Source: Ignavibacteria bacterium (GTDB lineage: Bacteria; Bacteroidota; Ignavibacteria; Tepidaquicellales; OLB5). From it: a DNA stretch of 11,615 bases. The stretch spans positions 1 through 11,615 of the forward strand of contig JAOADS010000057.1 in assembly GCA_026417195.1 (NCBI GenBank), in the 5' to 3' direction. Shown here in pieces: positions 1-6,702 of this stretch (the first letter of the stretch is position 1; the number at the start of each line of letters is the position of its first letter). Under the pieces are notes generated by a model that was given only the letters and a program-made list of their open reading frames with translations, was not told the DNA's origin and did not search any database. The position numbers and the translations under genes were made by a program.

Positions 1-1424
1 GAGCTAATGCAGTAGTCGTTGATGATTCAGGTTATGTTTATGTTACGGGCAGGATTAATTACGGGGGTAGTAGTTATGGTGACAGGGCTACAATAAAGTA
101 TAAACCTAACGGCGACAGTGTCTGGGTGAGAATATACTCCCTGCCAAGCAACCAACTGGAATCAGGTGTTGATATTCAGAGAAATAGTTCAGGGTTTATA
201 TTTGTAACAGGCGTGCCTCTTTTACAGAAATACGACAATAATGGTAATATTTTGTGGACAAGAAGTGACAGTAGTATATATAACTGGCCAATAGGCGGAT
301 CAAAAATTTTATTTGACAGGGATTCAAACATTTGTATTTTAAGTCCACATTTAGATCCTTTTACTATTATATCGAAAATAAATCCTGATAACGGTAATTT
401 AATATTTCGGAAATATTTTCATTTTGGGATTGCTGGCTCGTGTTACGACATGGCAATAGACAATAACAACAACATCATCATAGCCGGCACGATAGCAAAC
501 GGACCTGCACCGCCGAACTATATTGATTTTTACGTTCTGAAGTGCAACTCTGCGGGAGATTCACTCTGGAGCTGGCGATATAACGGACCTGACCCTGTTG
601 TTCCCTATGATATAGCTTATGCTGTAACAGTTGACAATTCAGGCAACATTTACGCTACAGGTTTCAGCGATAATGAAATCGGGCAGTCACAGTTTTTTAC
701 AGTTAAGTTAACCCCAAACGGAGACACCGTTTGGACAAGACGCTTCAGCATCGGCGGCTCAGATGCATGGAATATTGACCTTGATAACCAGGGTAATATT
801 TATGTCTCAGTCAGAACTAACGTAACCAGTGCTACGGTGGTAAAATACGATAATAACGGAACACTCTTGTGGAATAGAACAATCGGGCAGATGCCACTTG
901 GAGACATTCCTAAACAGACTGTGGATGGCACTGGAATTTATATAACAGGACCAATTTACAGCGCAAATGGAATATTAGTAACTAAATATGATTTTTCCGG
1001 GAATCAACTTTGGTCAGTTTCTTATGCACACGGTTCACCAACAAATATTGTAGTTACCAAAAGAAATTTCTACATATGCGGCAATACAGGTTCGGTTGAT
1101 TTTCTAACTCTCAAATACTCCCAGCCCATAGGTATAGAGCCGATTTCCAATGAGATACCGGAGAGTTTTAAATTATATCAGAATTATCCTAATCCGTTTA
1201 ACCCTGAGACAAGAATAAAATTTCAGATTCCTGAACAAGGATATGTGAGAATATCAGTGTTTGATTTGCTTGGCAGAGAAGTTGAGAAATTGGTTAATGA
1301 TAAACTCACACCGGGAACTTATGAAATAAACTGGAATGCTGAAAATCTTCCAGGCGGAGTTTATTTCTGCAGATTTGATGCAGATGGTTATAGTGAGACA
1401 AAGAAAATGGTAGTTATAAAATAA
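1..1424 (+). CDS. Secreted SBBP-type repeat protein with T9SS C-terminal sorting domain (5' end outside window)
   Basis: The reading frame is open from the first bases of the window, so the gene starts upstream. The GTG at 126 lies inside a repeat (NGDSVWVR) and is not the start. The visible part consists of beta-propeller-like units of about 42-55 residues, each with a D-x-(S/Q)-G-(N/Y)-(I/V)-Y strand and an (N/S)G-(D/N)-x-x-W strand. Examples are VDNSGNIYATG and NGDTVWTRRF; seven such W/F strands can be counted from 108 to about 1026. The last roughly 80 residues form a type IX secretion sorting domain: YQNYPNPFNP, then FDLLGREVEKLV, PGTYEINW and GGVYFCRF, ending in KKMVVIK. By family knowledge such proteins are exported by Sec, then moved across the outer membrane by T9SS, where the tail is removed. 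Substrate or binding partner is unknown. It is followed 40 nt later by another T9SS cargo gene on the same strand. Confidence 0.88.
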   Translation, partial: ANAVVVDDSGYVYVTGRINYGGSSYGDRATIKYKPNGDSVWVRIYSLPSNQLESGVDIQRNSSGFIFVTGVPLLQKYDNNGNILWTRSDSSIYNWPIGGSKILFDRDSNICILSPHLDPFTIISKINPDNGNLIFRKYFHFGIAGSCYDMAIDNNNNIIIAGTIANGPAPPNYIDFYVLKCNSAGDSLWSWRYNGPDPVVPYDIAYAVTVDNSGNIYATGFSDNEIGQSQFFTVKLTPNGDTVWTRRFSIGGSDAWNIDLDNQGNIYVSVRTNVTSATVVKYDNNGTLLWNRTIGQMPLGDIPKQTVDGTGIYITGPIYSANGILVTKYDFSGNQLWSVSYAHGSPTNIVVTKRNFYICGNTGSVDFLTLKYSQPIGIEPISNEIPESFKLYQNYPNPFNPETRIKFQIPEQGYVRISVFDLLGREVEKLVNDKLTPGTYEINWNAENLPGGVYFCRFDADGYSETKKMVVIK

Positions 1425-1464
1425 AATTCAGGCAGTTTTTTTTAATTAATTTAAAATTAAACCT

Positions 1465-2808
1465 ATGAAATACTTATTTACTTTTTTCATCCTTTCTTTA
1501 GTTGTAATAAATTTAAAAACTCAGCCTGCTTTCTGGGATGAGCTGGTAACAGGAGTTACAGTTCAGCTTAATTCAGTATCTAACATAAATGCAGTAAATG
1601 CATATGCATGCGGTAATTCCGGGACAGTTATAAAGACTACAAATAACGGTTATAACTGGATCAATGTAAGCGGTGGTGGTATCCCTGCTGCTGTGAATCT
1701 TGTAAACATTTATGCAATTAATCCGTCAGAGGTTTTAGTTGCAGGCTATCAGGGTACAAGTACATTTGTTTACAGAACAAGCAACGGAGGAGCTAACTGG
1801 ATACAGGTTTTTACTCAGTCAAACGGATTTATAAATGCAGTCTGGCTGTTTAATACAACAAGTGGTTTTATGACAGGTGATGCAGTTGGTGGCAGATGGC
1901 AGTTATGGCGTACAACAAATGGTGGCATTAACTGGGATTCTTCAGGATTATATCTTCCACGTTCAGGCAGCGAGCTTGGATGGAATAATTCTCTGTGGGC
2001 TACTGCATCAGGGATGAAGTTATGGTTTGGAACGAATAATTCAAGAATTTACTATTCCTCCAATTTCGGGACTAACTGGAATATTCTTTCAACTGGTTCT
2101 GAAGTGAATTCATACGTAATATCAGTTGATACAACCGGAATCGGGCGTGGACTTGGAGGTAGCTCTGCAAATCTTTTAAGTTCTACAAATAGCGGGATAA
2201 ACTGGACTGCTCTCAGTGTTCCGGGTTCAGGTAATATTTTAGGTGTTTATGCCTCAGGTCTTTCATTTCCGCAATCTAAGTACGTCAGAAGTAACAGTAT
2301 TTATACTTCCTCAAACGGGTTTACATGGTTTGTAGAGTTTACTGCAAGTTCGGGTACTTATACTCATCTGTCAAGAAACAGGACGGGTTTTTCAACCGGA
2401 CCGGGAGTTTTCTATGCTACAAAAACAAACGGAGGAATTACAAGAGGGAACGTAATTGTTGAGGGAGTAACAATAATTTCAACAGAGATTCCTCAGGATT
2501 TTTTCTTAAGTCAGAACTATCCTAATCCGTTTAACTCATCAACCCGCATACGTTTTAATGTCCCCATGGCAAAACCGGTTAACTCATGGGATGTCAGGGG
2601 ACCTTTCGTGTCACTTAAGGTTTATGATGTCAGAGCTTCTGAAGTAGCAAACCTTCATCATAAGATTATTCAGCCGGGAATTTATGAATCTGATTTTGAT
2701 GCATCGGGGCTGCCTTCAGGAGTATATTTTTACAGACTTGTAATCTCTGATCCTTTATACGGAAATGTTTATTATGCCCATACTAAAAAGATGGTTCTTG
2801 TTAGATGA
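1465..2808 (+). CDS. Secreted BNR/YCF48-like repeat protein with T9SS sorting domain
   Basis: This is a complete 447-residue protein starting at ATG 1465. Residues 1-20 look like a signal peptide: lysine at 2, hydrophobic core FTFFILSLVVI, and a polar LKTQ region near the likely cleavage site. The body contains about seven Asp-box-like units of the form (S/T)(T/S)N-x-G-x-NW, including TTNNGYNW, TSNGGANW, TTNGGINW, SSNFGTNW and STNSGINW, which indicate a BNR/YCF48-type beta-propeller. The C-terminal 100 residues are a T9SS sorting domain (NYPNPFNSSTRIRF, PGIYESDFDASGLPSGVYFYRL, KKMVLVR). It carries about ten extra residues after FNVP compared with its upstream neighbour, and the usual LGREV is replaced by RASEV. 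No catalytic signature was recognised; BNR repeats also occur in sialidases, but nothing here supports that activity. No promoter or terminator was recognised in the 40-nt gap upstream, so it may be cotranscribed with the preceding gene. Confidence 0.88.
   Translation: MKYLFTFFILSLVVINLKTQPAFWDELVTGVTVQLNSVSNINAVNAYACGNSGTVIKTTNNGYNWINVSGGGIPAAVNLVNIYAINPSEVLVAGYQGTSTFVYRTSNGGANWIQVFTQSNGFINAVWLFNTTSGFMTGDAVGGRWQLWRTTNGGINWDSSGLYLPRSGSELGWNNSLWATASGMKLWFGTNNSRIYYSSNFGTNWNILSTGSEVNSYVISVDTTGIGRGLGGSSANLLSSTNSGINWTALSVPGSGNILGVYASGLSFPQSKYVRSNSIYTSSNGFTWFVEFTASSGTYTHLSRNRTGFSTGPGVFYATKTNGGITRGNVIVEGVTIISTEIPQDFFLSQNYPNPFNSSTRIRFNVPMAKPVNSWDVRGPFVSLKVYDVRASEVANLHHKIIQPGIYESDFDASGLPSGVYFYRLVISDPLYGNVYYAHTKKMVLVR
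2560..2602. repeat. Nested inverted repeat inside T9SS-domain insertion
   Basis: GTCCCC at 2560-2565 is the reverse complement of GGGGAC at 2597-2602, and CCCATG at 2563-2568 is the reverse complement of CATGGG at 2585-2590. The two pairings share bases on the left arm, so they are alternatives. The interval coincides with the extra residues in the sorting domain of the second secreted protein. It could be an in-frame palindromic element or chance; one copy only is visible here. Confidence 0.35.
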
Positions 2809-2862
2809 TGAAACTGTAAAAAAAATCTTGAACGAAGACGGGCTTAACAGATGTAAAAGAGG

Positions 2863-2906
2863 GAACACCTTATATATCTGAAAGCATTACATTTCAGGAT
2901 GTGTTC
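2863..2906. repeat. Imperfect hairpin between convergent genes, possible bidirectional terminator
   Basis: GAACAC at 2863-2868 pairs with GTGTTC at 2901-2906, and inside it CTGAAA at 2878-2883 pairs with TTTCAG at 2892-2897 around an 8-nt loop. The left internal gap is 9 nt and the right one 3 nt, so the stem is asymmetric. The right arm overlaps the last codons and stop of the glycosyltransferase gene. There is only a short T-run (CTCTTTTAC) downstream on the minus strand and none on the plus strand, so a terminator role is only plausible. The placement between two converging genes is the main argument for it. Confidence 0.3.
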
Positions 2907-3910
2907 TCAAGTATTTCTATTGCTTTACTGTAAAGAATTTCCGGCTTTATTTCTTTCATACACCTGAAATGCTTCTCCGGACAGTAACTTCTTCCTATAT
3001 GCGAACACGGTCTGCAGTTGATATCATTGTTTTCAAGAATAAATGAATTACTGTTCTGAGGATAAAAACCGAATTCTTTTACTGAAGAGCCAGCAAGCAT
3101 AAGAACAGGAACTTCAATAGCTTCAGCTATGTGCATCGGTCCTGTATCACCTGAAATTAAAAGGGATGCATTTTTTATTATTGCTGCGAGTGACATTAAG
3201 CTTGTTCTTCCGGCAAGGTCGTAAACATTATTACCGGTATTTTCTCTTATAAAGGCGGTAACTCTTCTGTCGTTTTCACTACCTGTAAGCAGGAAGGTAT
3301 ATTTATCTTCAGGGAAATGTTTTATGAACTGACAGTAATAATCCGGAGGATATGTTTTTGTATAATGTCCCGAAACGGGGTGGATGCAGATTATTTTTTT
3401 GCCTGCAGGAATGTTACTTAAAATTTCCAGTGCTTCCTTCATGGCAGATTCATCTGGATAAATTTCGGGGCGGAAATCACTTTTTATATCACAAAGTGAG
3501 AGGTATCTTTTATAAACAGGAGGAAGGTTTTTCATTAAATTTATCTTAAACCAGACCAGCAGTAATTTTCTCAATGGATATTTACGGAAAATTCTTTTTT
3601 CGGAATTTATGAATGTTCTTAAATAAAAAGTCCTCAGGTTATTATGGAGATCAAAAATAATGTCATAAGACTTTTTTTTTATTTCTTTCTTTAATTTACG
3701 CAGTCCTGTGAAATTAATTTCGTCTGGGATCTTGATAATCTCGTCTATATAAGGATTTGATTTTATTATTTCTGAATACTTTTCTTTTACAAGAAAATGT
3801 ATTTCTGAATTAGGATAGTTTTGTCTGATTGATTTAATCAGCGGGGTTACGAGTATGATATCTCCGAGAGATGAAAGGCGTATGACCAATATTTTGATGT
3901 CTTTCTTCAA
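2894..3910 (-). CDS. Glycosyltransferase family 9 protein (LPS heptosyltransferase-like)
   Basis: This 338-residue protein has the GT9 (ADP-heptose:LPS heptosyltransferase, WaaC/WaaF) layout. The N-terminal Rossmann strand and loop read ILVIRLSSLGDIILVTPL (residues 7-24). A mid-protein IHPVSGHYTKTYPPDYY corresponds to the family's PG-x-x-xKRWP region. The sugar-nucleotide-binding loop is GDTGPMHIAEA (254-264). The C-terminal cysteine cluster (C299, C302, C310, C317, in a CxPC...GR..C...HFRCM pattern) is also typical. Such enzymes act at the cytoplasmic membrane, adding heptose or a related sugar to lipid A core or another glycan; the actual sugar cannot be read from sequence. The start must be TTG 3910-3908, because in this frame a stop lies only three codons upstream. 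It overlaps the bshC stop by four bases (TTGA), which suggests translational coupling. It is the last gene of the minus-strand operon. Confidence 0.85.
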   Translation of the reverse strand: MKKDIKILVIRLSSLGDIILVTPLIKSIRQNYPNSEIHFLVKEKYSEIIKSNPYIDEIIKIPDEINFTGLRKLKKEIKKKSYDIIFDLHNNLRTFYLRTFINSEKRIFRKYPLRKLLLVWFKINLMKNLPPVYKRYLSLCDIKSDFRPEIYPDESAMKEALEILSNIPAGKKIICIHPVSGHYTKTYPPDYYCQFIKHFPEDKYTFLLTGSENDRRVTAFIRENTGNNVYDLAGRTSLMSLAAIIKNASLLISGDTGPMHIAEAIEVPVLMLAGSSVKEFGFYPQNSNSFILENNDINCRPCSHIGRSYCPEKHFRCMKEIKPEILYSKAIEILENTS

Positions 3911-5568
3911 TTCATCTCAATAACCTGATGATTGAAGTTATGAATCTGAATTTCATCAAACAGTCTGTTAACAAAAGTTGTATCGTATTTGTTAATGAAA
4001 TAAAATATATTCAGCACCCTTTCCTGAAGATTATCGTTTGGGAAGATATTGTTACATACTTTATCAATCTGTAGGGTTGTAATTTCACTTTTTCTTGCCT
4101 GCGCATTTATAAGTTTCTGTCTGAAATAATCAAGTGAAGCTATAAACTTTTCTTTAAGGTTCTCAGCAGATTTAACCAGTGTTTTATCAATTTCATTTGT
4201 TATGTTTTTTATATCGTAAAATATTTTATTAATCTCGTCCTGATATTTTGAAATTTCGTCATCTATTTTGATTTCAGATATTTTTTCAACTACTTTGGAT
4301 ATCAGAAACTCACGGTGAAATATATCTTCAAATTTCAGTCCGAATCTGTCCATGAATTTTGAAATTTTGTTTTCAAGTATAGTAACTGAGGCACGGGGGA
4401 AAATGACCGGCATTGTAATGTTATAATGCTGATAAACCTTTTTAAGCTGGGCAAGGTAAGATATTTCAGCAGGACCGCCAACATATGAAACAGTTGGGAG
4501 CAGGTAATCCTGACAGATTGGTCTTAAAATAACATTCGGACTGAACAATTCCGGATTTTCCTCAAGAGACTTTTCAAGTTCTCCGGCTTCAAAACGCTTC
4601 TTGGAGTTCCTTAAAGCAAATTTTCCTTCTTCACGGGGCTCAATCAGCAGACGGTTCCCGTTATGGATGTAATAAAGATTTATTACCTTGGGTTTAACCT
4701 GCAGATCGTAAACTTTTTCAATATCGTCGCTTACAGAAATAACTTTTTCACAGACCTGAGGATGTGTTCTGAGTTCTTTTTCAAAAACCGGTGTGAGAAG
4801 TTTTTTTATTTCTGGATCAGACGGATCAATAAAAATCAAGCCTCCGGATTTTAAAATTTCATTCATCAGTCTTGCAAACGCCGTTTTGAAATCTGTATCC
4901 TCGCGATAAATTCCCGAAATTATGTTAATAATCTTATCCCTGAATTCCGTCTCAAGTAATGCACTTTTCAGTTGCTGATTAATACTGTTTATTACTTCGC
5001 CAAGTATAATTGATCCCACCGGCTTTAAATTTCTTTTGTGTTCAACATCCTGAATTATCTCATATCCTATTCTCACAAGATCGTTTTCTTTGTTAATTAC
5101 ATAAACATGTGATGCTTCTTCAAAGTCATGATCTTCTGATTCCATCCAGAAAACAGGAACGAAACAGTAATCTTTAAACTTAGATGATAACTCTTTTGCG
5201 AGCTTTATTGCAGTGATGCTTTTGAGGATAGTATATAACGGCCCTGTATATATGGCTGTTTGTTGTCCCGCAACTACAGCAAATGTATTTTCGCGTTTAA
5301 GTTTCTCAATATTTTCAGCTGTTATTTCATCTCCTCCGAATTCCACGTTCTGGCGTTTGAGTATTTCTATAAGTTGTGATTTATCAAAGAACCTTTCAGA
5401 GTTATAGTTAATCTTCTTGTCATTTATCACTTTAGAAAAATCCTCATCTGTTCTGAATCCGGAGCTGAAATATTTCTTTGCTCTTAAGTAATTTTCTTCA
5501 ATTTCAGAAACGTAATCTAAAAATAAACTGTTGAAATTGGGGAGCCTACCGAATTCTGCCTGATACAT
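3907..5568 (-). CDS. bshC: Putative cysteine ligase BshC, bacillithiol biosynthesis
   Basis: The 553-residue length fits BshC (usually about 530-550). Recognisable blocks are VVAGQQTAIYTGPLYTILK at about 99-116, PVFWMESEDHDFEEASHVY at about 138-156, and LPTVSYVGGPAEISYLAQLKKVY in the second half. The region after about residue 425 is rich in I, K, E and D and looks like the family's coiled-coil segment. BshC is assigned to the last step of bacillithiol synthesis, adding cysteine to glucosaminyl-malate in the cytoplasm. Chlorobi make an N-methylated form, so the gene fits the inferred lineage. Compared with the usual GQQPGLFGGPLY loop, this copy has TAIYT in place of PGLFG. bshA and bshB are not in the window. 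The ATG start overlaps the stop of the upstream fmdB-like gene in a TAATG arrangement, and the stop overlaps the next gene, so it is embedded in a coupled operon. Confidence 0.92.
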   Translation of the reverse strand: MYQAEFGRLPNFNSLFLDYVSEIEENYLRAKKYFSSGFRTDEDFSKVINDKKINYNSERFFDKSQLIEILKRQNVEFGGDEITAENIEKLKRENTFAVVAGQQTAIYTGPLYTILKSITAIKLAKELSSKFKDYCFVPVFWMESEDHDFEEASHVYVINKENDLVRIGYEIIQDVEHKRNLKPVGSIILGEVINSINQQLKSALLETEFRDKIINIISGIYREDTDFKTAFARLMNEILKSGGLIFIDPSDPEIKKLLTPVFEKELRTHPQVCEKVISVSDDIEKVYDLQVKPKVINLYYIHNGNRLLIEPREEGKFALRNSKKRFEAGELEKSLEENPELFSPNVILRPICQDYLLPTVSYVGGPAEISYLAQLKKVYQHYNITMPVIFPRASVTILENKISKFMDRFGLKFEDIFHREFLISKVVEKISEIKIDDEISKYQDEINKIFYDIKNITNEIDKTLVKSAENLKEKFIASLDYFRQKLINAQARKSEITTLQIDKVCNNIFPNDNLQERVLNIFYFINKYDTTFVNRLFDEIQIHNFNHQVIEMN

Positions 5569-5873
5569 TAACTCTGATTAGGTTTATTGTTTTGTGTGGA
5601 ATTTTCTTTTTTTAATGTGTTATCTTTTGTTGTGGAAGCTTTCTGCTGTTTGTTTTTTTCTTGAGAGGAAGTTTTGTCTTCTGCAGAGGTTTTTTTGTAA
5701 TCTGTCAGGTAGAAACCACTGCCTTTAAATATCAGACCGGCACCAGTCCCGATTAATTTCTTCAGACTTTTTTTTCCGCAGCTGGGACAGATTTCAAGAG
5801 GAGGATCAGAAAATTTCTGAAGCTCCTCAAAATTATAATCACATTCAGAACACTGGTATTCGTAAAAAGGCAT
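5568..5873 (-). CDS. FmdB-family putative regulatory zinc ribbon protein
   Basis: This 101-residue protein begins MPFYEYQCSEC, the hallmark of the FmdB/CxxC_CxxC_SSSS family. Cysteines 8, 11, 29 and 32 form two CxxC knuckles expected to bind one zinc ion, and LKKLIGTGAGLIFKGSGFYLTDY completes the conserved core to about residue 59. The rest (about 60-101) is a low-complexity, probably disordered tail of K, S, T, N, Q and E. The family is named after a putative regulator of a formamidase/amidase gene, but its real role is largely unknown, and no regulatory target is visible here. Start ATG 5873 lies one base after the thpR stop (TGA-T-ATG), and its own stop overlaps the bshC start codon, which implies cotranslation with both neighbours. 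Confidence 0.87.
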   Translation of the reverse strand: MPFYEYQCSECDYNFEELQKFSDPPLEICPSCGKKSLKKLIGTGAGLIFKGSGFYLTDYKKTSAEDKTSSQEKNKQQKASTTKDNTLKKENSTQNNKPNQS

Positions 5874-5874
5874 A

Positions 5875-6438
5875 TCAACTGTTAAATTTAAATTCGTGAA
5901 TTACTTCATAAACTGAACCGGAAGAAGTAAGGATACTTTTCATGAGATAGAATGAATTAAATGAAATTTCGATAGGTTCAGGTATATATGAGAAATTATT
6001 TTCTATTTCAGTACGGGTGTTTTTAGGAAATCTTCCAGTTGTTATGTGAGGCACAAACTTGTTTTCAGTTTTTACTCCGAAATTTCTGATTATTTTATCT
6101 ATGAAAGTAATAATTGTGTTACATGATGAACTTATCTCTGCAAATTCAAAAAATATCACTCTGGGTCGTTTTCTGTCAGGGAAGAACCCGGTACCTGTTA
6201 ATCTAAATTTGATTTCATCAAAGCTAAATTTAAGTCTTTCACAAGTAAATATGAGCATTTTAATATTTTCTTCAGAGACATTACCTAAAAACCGGATAGT
6301 GAGATGGAATTTCTCCGGATCTTCCCATTTAACAGGACAGGTTGTCAATAAATTTTTCAGTTTCTCCTGGTAACCGGAAAGAATTTTTTTTTCTCCTTCT
6401 GATAAGTTGAAAGAAAGAAAAGCCCTTATGTTTTTCAA
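5875..6438 (-). CDS. thpR: RNA 2',3'-cyclic phosphodiesterase (2H / LigT family)
   Basis: This 2H-phosphoesterase has both signature tetrapeptides, HLTI (H45 and T47, followed by RFLG) and HITT (H131 and T133, preceded by VP). The N-terminal strand IRAFLSFNL is also typical. Length (187 residues) matches ThpR/LigT, which hydrolyses RNA 2',3'-cyclic phosphates to 2'-phosphates and was first described as a 2'-5' RNA ligase. No in-frame ATG exists near the start, so initiation is at TTG. I chose TTG 6438-6436 (LKNIRAF) rather than TTG 6447-6445, because the latter lies inside a good -7 promoter element and would not be transcribed from it. If that promoter is wrong, the protein could be three residues longer, starting at 6447. 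It is the first gene of the thpR-fmdB-bshC-GT9 operon, and no link of function to bshC is obvious. Confidence 0.88.
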   Translation of the reverse strand: MKNIRAFLSFNLSEGEKKILSGYQEKLKNLLTTCPVKWEDPEKFHLTIRFLGNVSEENIKMLIFTCERLKFSFDEIKFRLTGTGFFPDRKRPRVIFFEFAEISSSCNTIITFIDKIIRNFGVKTENKFVPHITTGRFPKNTRTEIENNFSYIPEPIEISFNSFYLMKSILTSSGSVYEVIHEFKFNS

Positions 6439-6444
6439 GTTTTG

Positions 6445-6476
6445 CAAAGTTATAGATTATAATTGATAAATTCAAA
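6445..6476 (-). promoter_or_regulatory. Bacteroidota-type promoter for the thpR-fmdB-bshC-GT9 operon
   Basis: On the minus strand TTTG (6476-6473) is followed by exactly 20 nt and then TAACTTTG (6452-6445), a full match to the Bacteroidota -33 TTTG / -7 TAnnTTTG pattern. The predicted transcription start falls at about 6441-6438, right at the TTG used as the thpR start, so the message would be leaderless or nearly so. Confidence 0.7.
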
Positions 6477-6532
6477 GAAGTATTGATGTAATATGGTTTA
6501 TACTTTATCTTAAACGGTTCTTAAAGTTCATC

Positions 6533-6563
6533 TTGAAAGCATTAAGTATGTTTATTATATTTG
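6533..6563 (+). promoter_or_regulatory. Bacteroidota-type promoter for tRNA-fMet
   Basis: TTG at 6533-6535, a 20-nt spacer and TATATTTG at 6556-6563 match the -33 / -7 TAnnTTTG pattern. The mature 5' end of the tRNA lies 7 nt after the last G of the -7 box, so any 5' leader would be very short. The promoter runs divergently from the thpR operon promoter, with their -33 elements about 56 nt apart. Confidence 0.7.
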
Positions 6564-6569
6564 TGATGC

Positions 6570-6641
6570 CGCGGGGTGGAGCAGCGGCAGCTCATCGGGC
6601 TCATAACCCGAAGGTCGGAGGTTCGAATCCTCCCCCCGCTA
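6570..6641 (+). tRNA. Initiator tRNA-fMet (anticodon CAU)
   Basis: All arms fold. The acceptor is CGCGGGG (6570-6576) with CCCCGCT (6634-6640). The D stem is GAGC/GCTC, the anticodon stem TCGGG/CCCGA with loop CTCATAA (anticodon 6602-6604), and the T stem GGAGG/CCTCC with loop TTCGAAT. Three initiator hallmarks are present: an unpaired first acceptor position (C1 opposite U72), three consecutive G:C pairs next to the anticodon loop, and A11:U24 in the D stem. The discriminator is A6641 and CCA is not encoded (CTA follows), so the end must be added by nucleotidyltransferase. The D loop is short (7 nt) but keeps GG. Initiator rather than elongator identity is well supported. Confidence 0.96.
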
Positions 6642-6665
6642 CTAAATAATACTTTATTTAATTAA

Positions 6666-6693
6666 ATTCCCGCATTCAGCGGGAATATTTTTT
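6666..6693 (+). terminator. Intrinsic terminator after tRNA-fMet, just upstream of alaS
   Basis: A perfect 8-bp stem (ATTCCCGC 6666-6673 with GCGGGAAT 6679-6686) encloses a 5-nt loop ATTCA and is followed by A and six T residues (6688-6693). This is a textbook Rho-independent terminator 24 nt after the tRNA. The alaS start codon lies only 9 nt beyond the T-run and no TAnnTTTG promoter is seen between, so it may also act as a read-through control point or attenuator for alaS. Confidence 0.75.
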
Positions 6694-6702
6694 ATTAAAG
6701 GG

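Noticed and set aside
126..128. GTG as the start of the first secreted protein
   Set aside because: The frame is open to the window edge and the upstream residues continue the same repeat pattern (DDSGYVYVTG, then YKPNGDSVWVR), so this is an internal codon of a truncated gene.
1436..1461. T-run and AT-only inverted repeat between the two secreted protein genes, as a terminator
   Set aside because: The T-run is not preceded by a GC-rich stem, and the TTTAATT/AATTAAA palindrome follows the T-run and contains no G or C. It is too weak to call.
2894..3910. GT9 gene as the bacillithiol glycosyltransferase bshA, because it adjoins bshC
   Set aside because: BshA is a GT4 enzyme. This protein has the GT9 features SSLGD, GDTGPMHIA and the C-terminal cysteine cluster.
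6059..6373. Open frame of about 104 codons antisense to thpR
   Set aside because: It lies entirely within thpR, has no recognisable motif, and thpR carries both HxTx signatures on the opposite strand.
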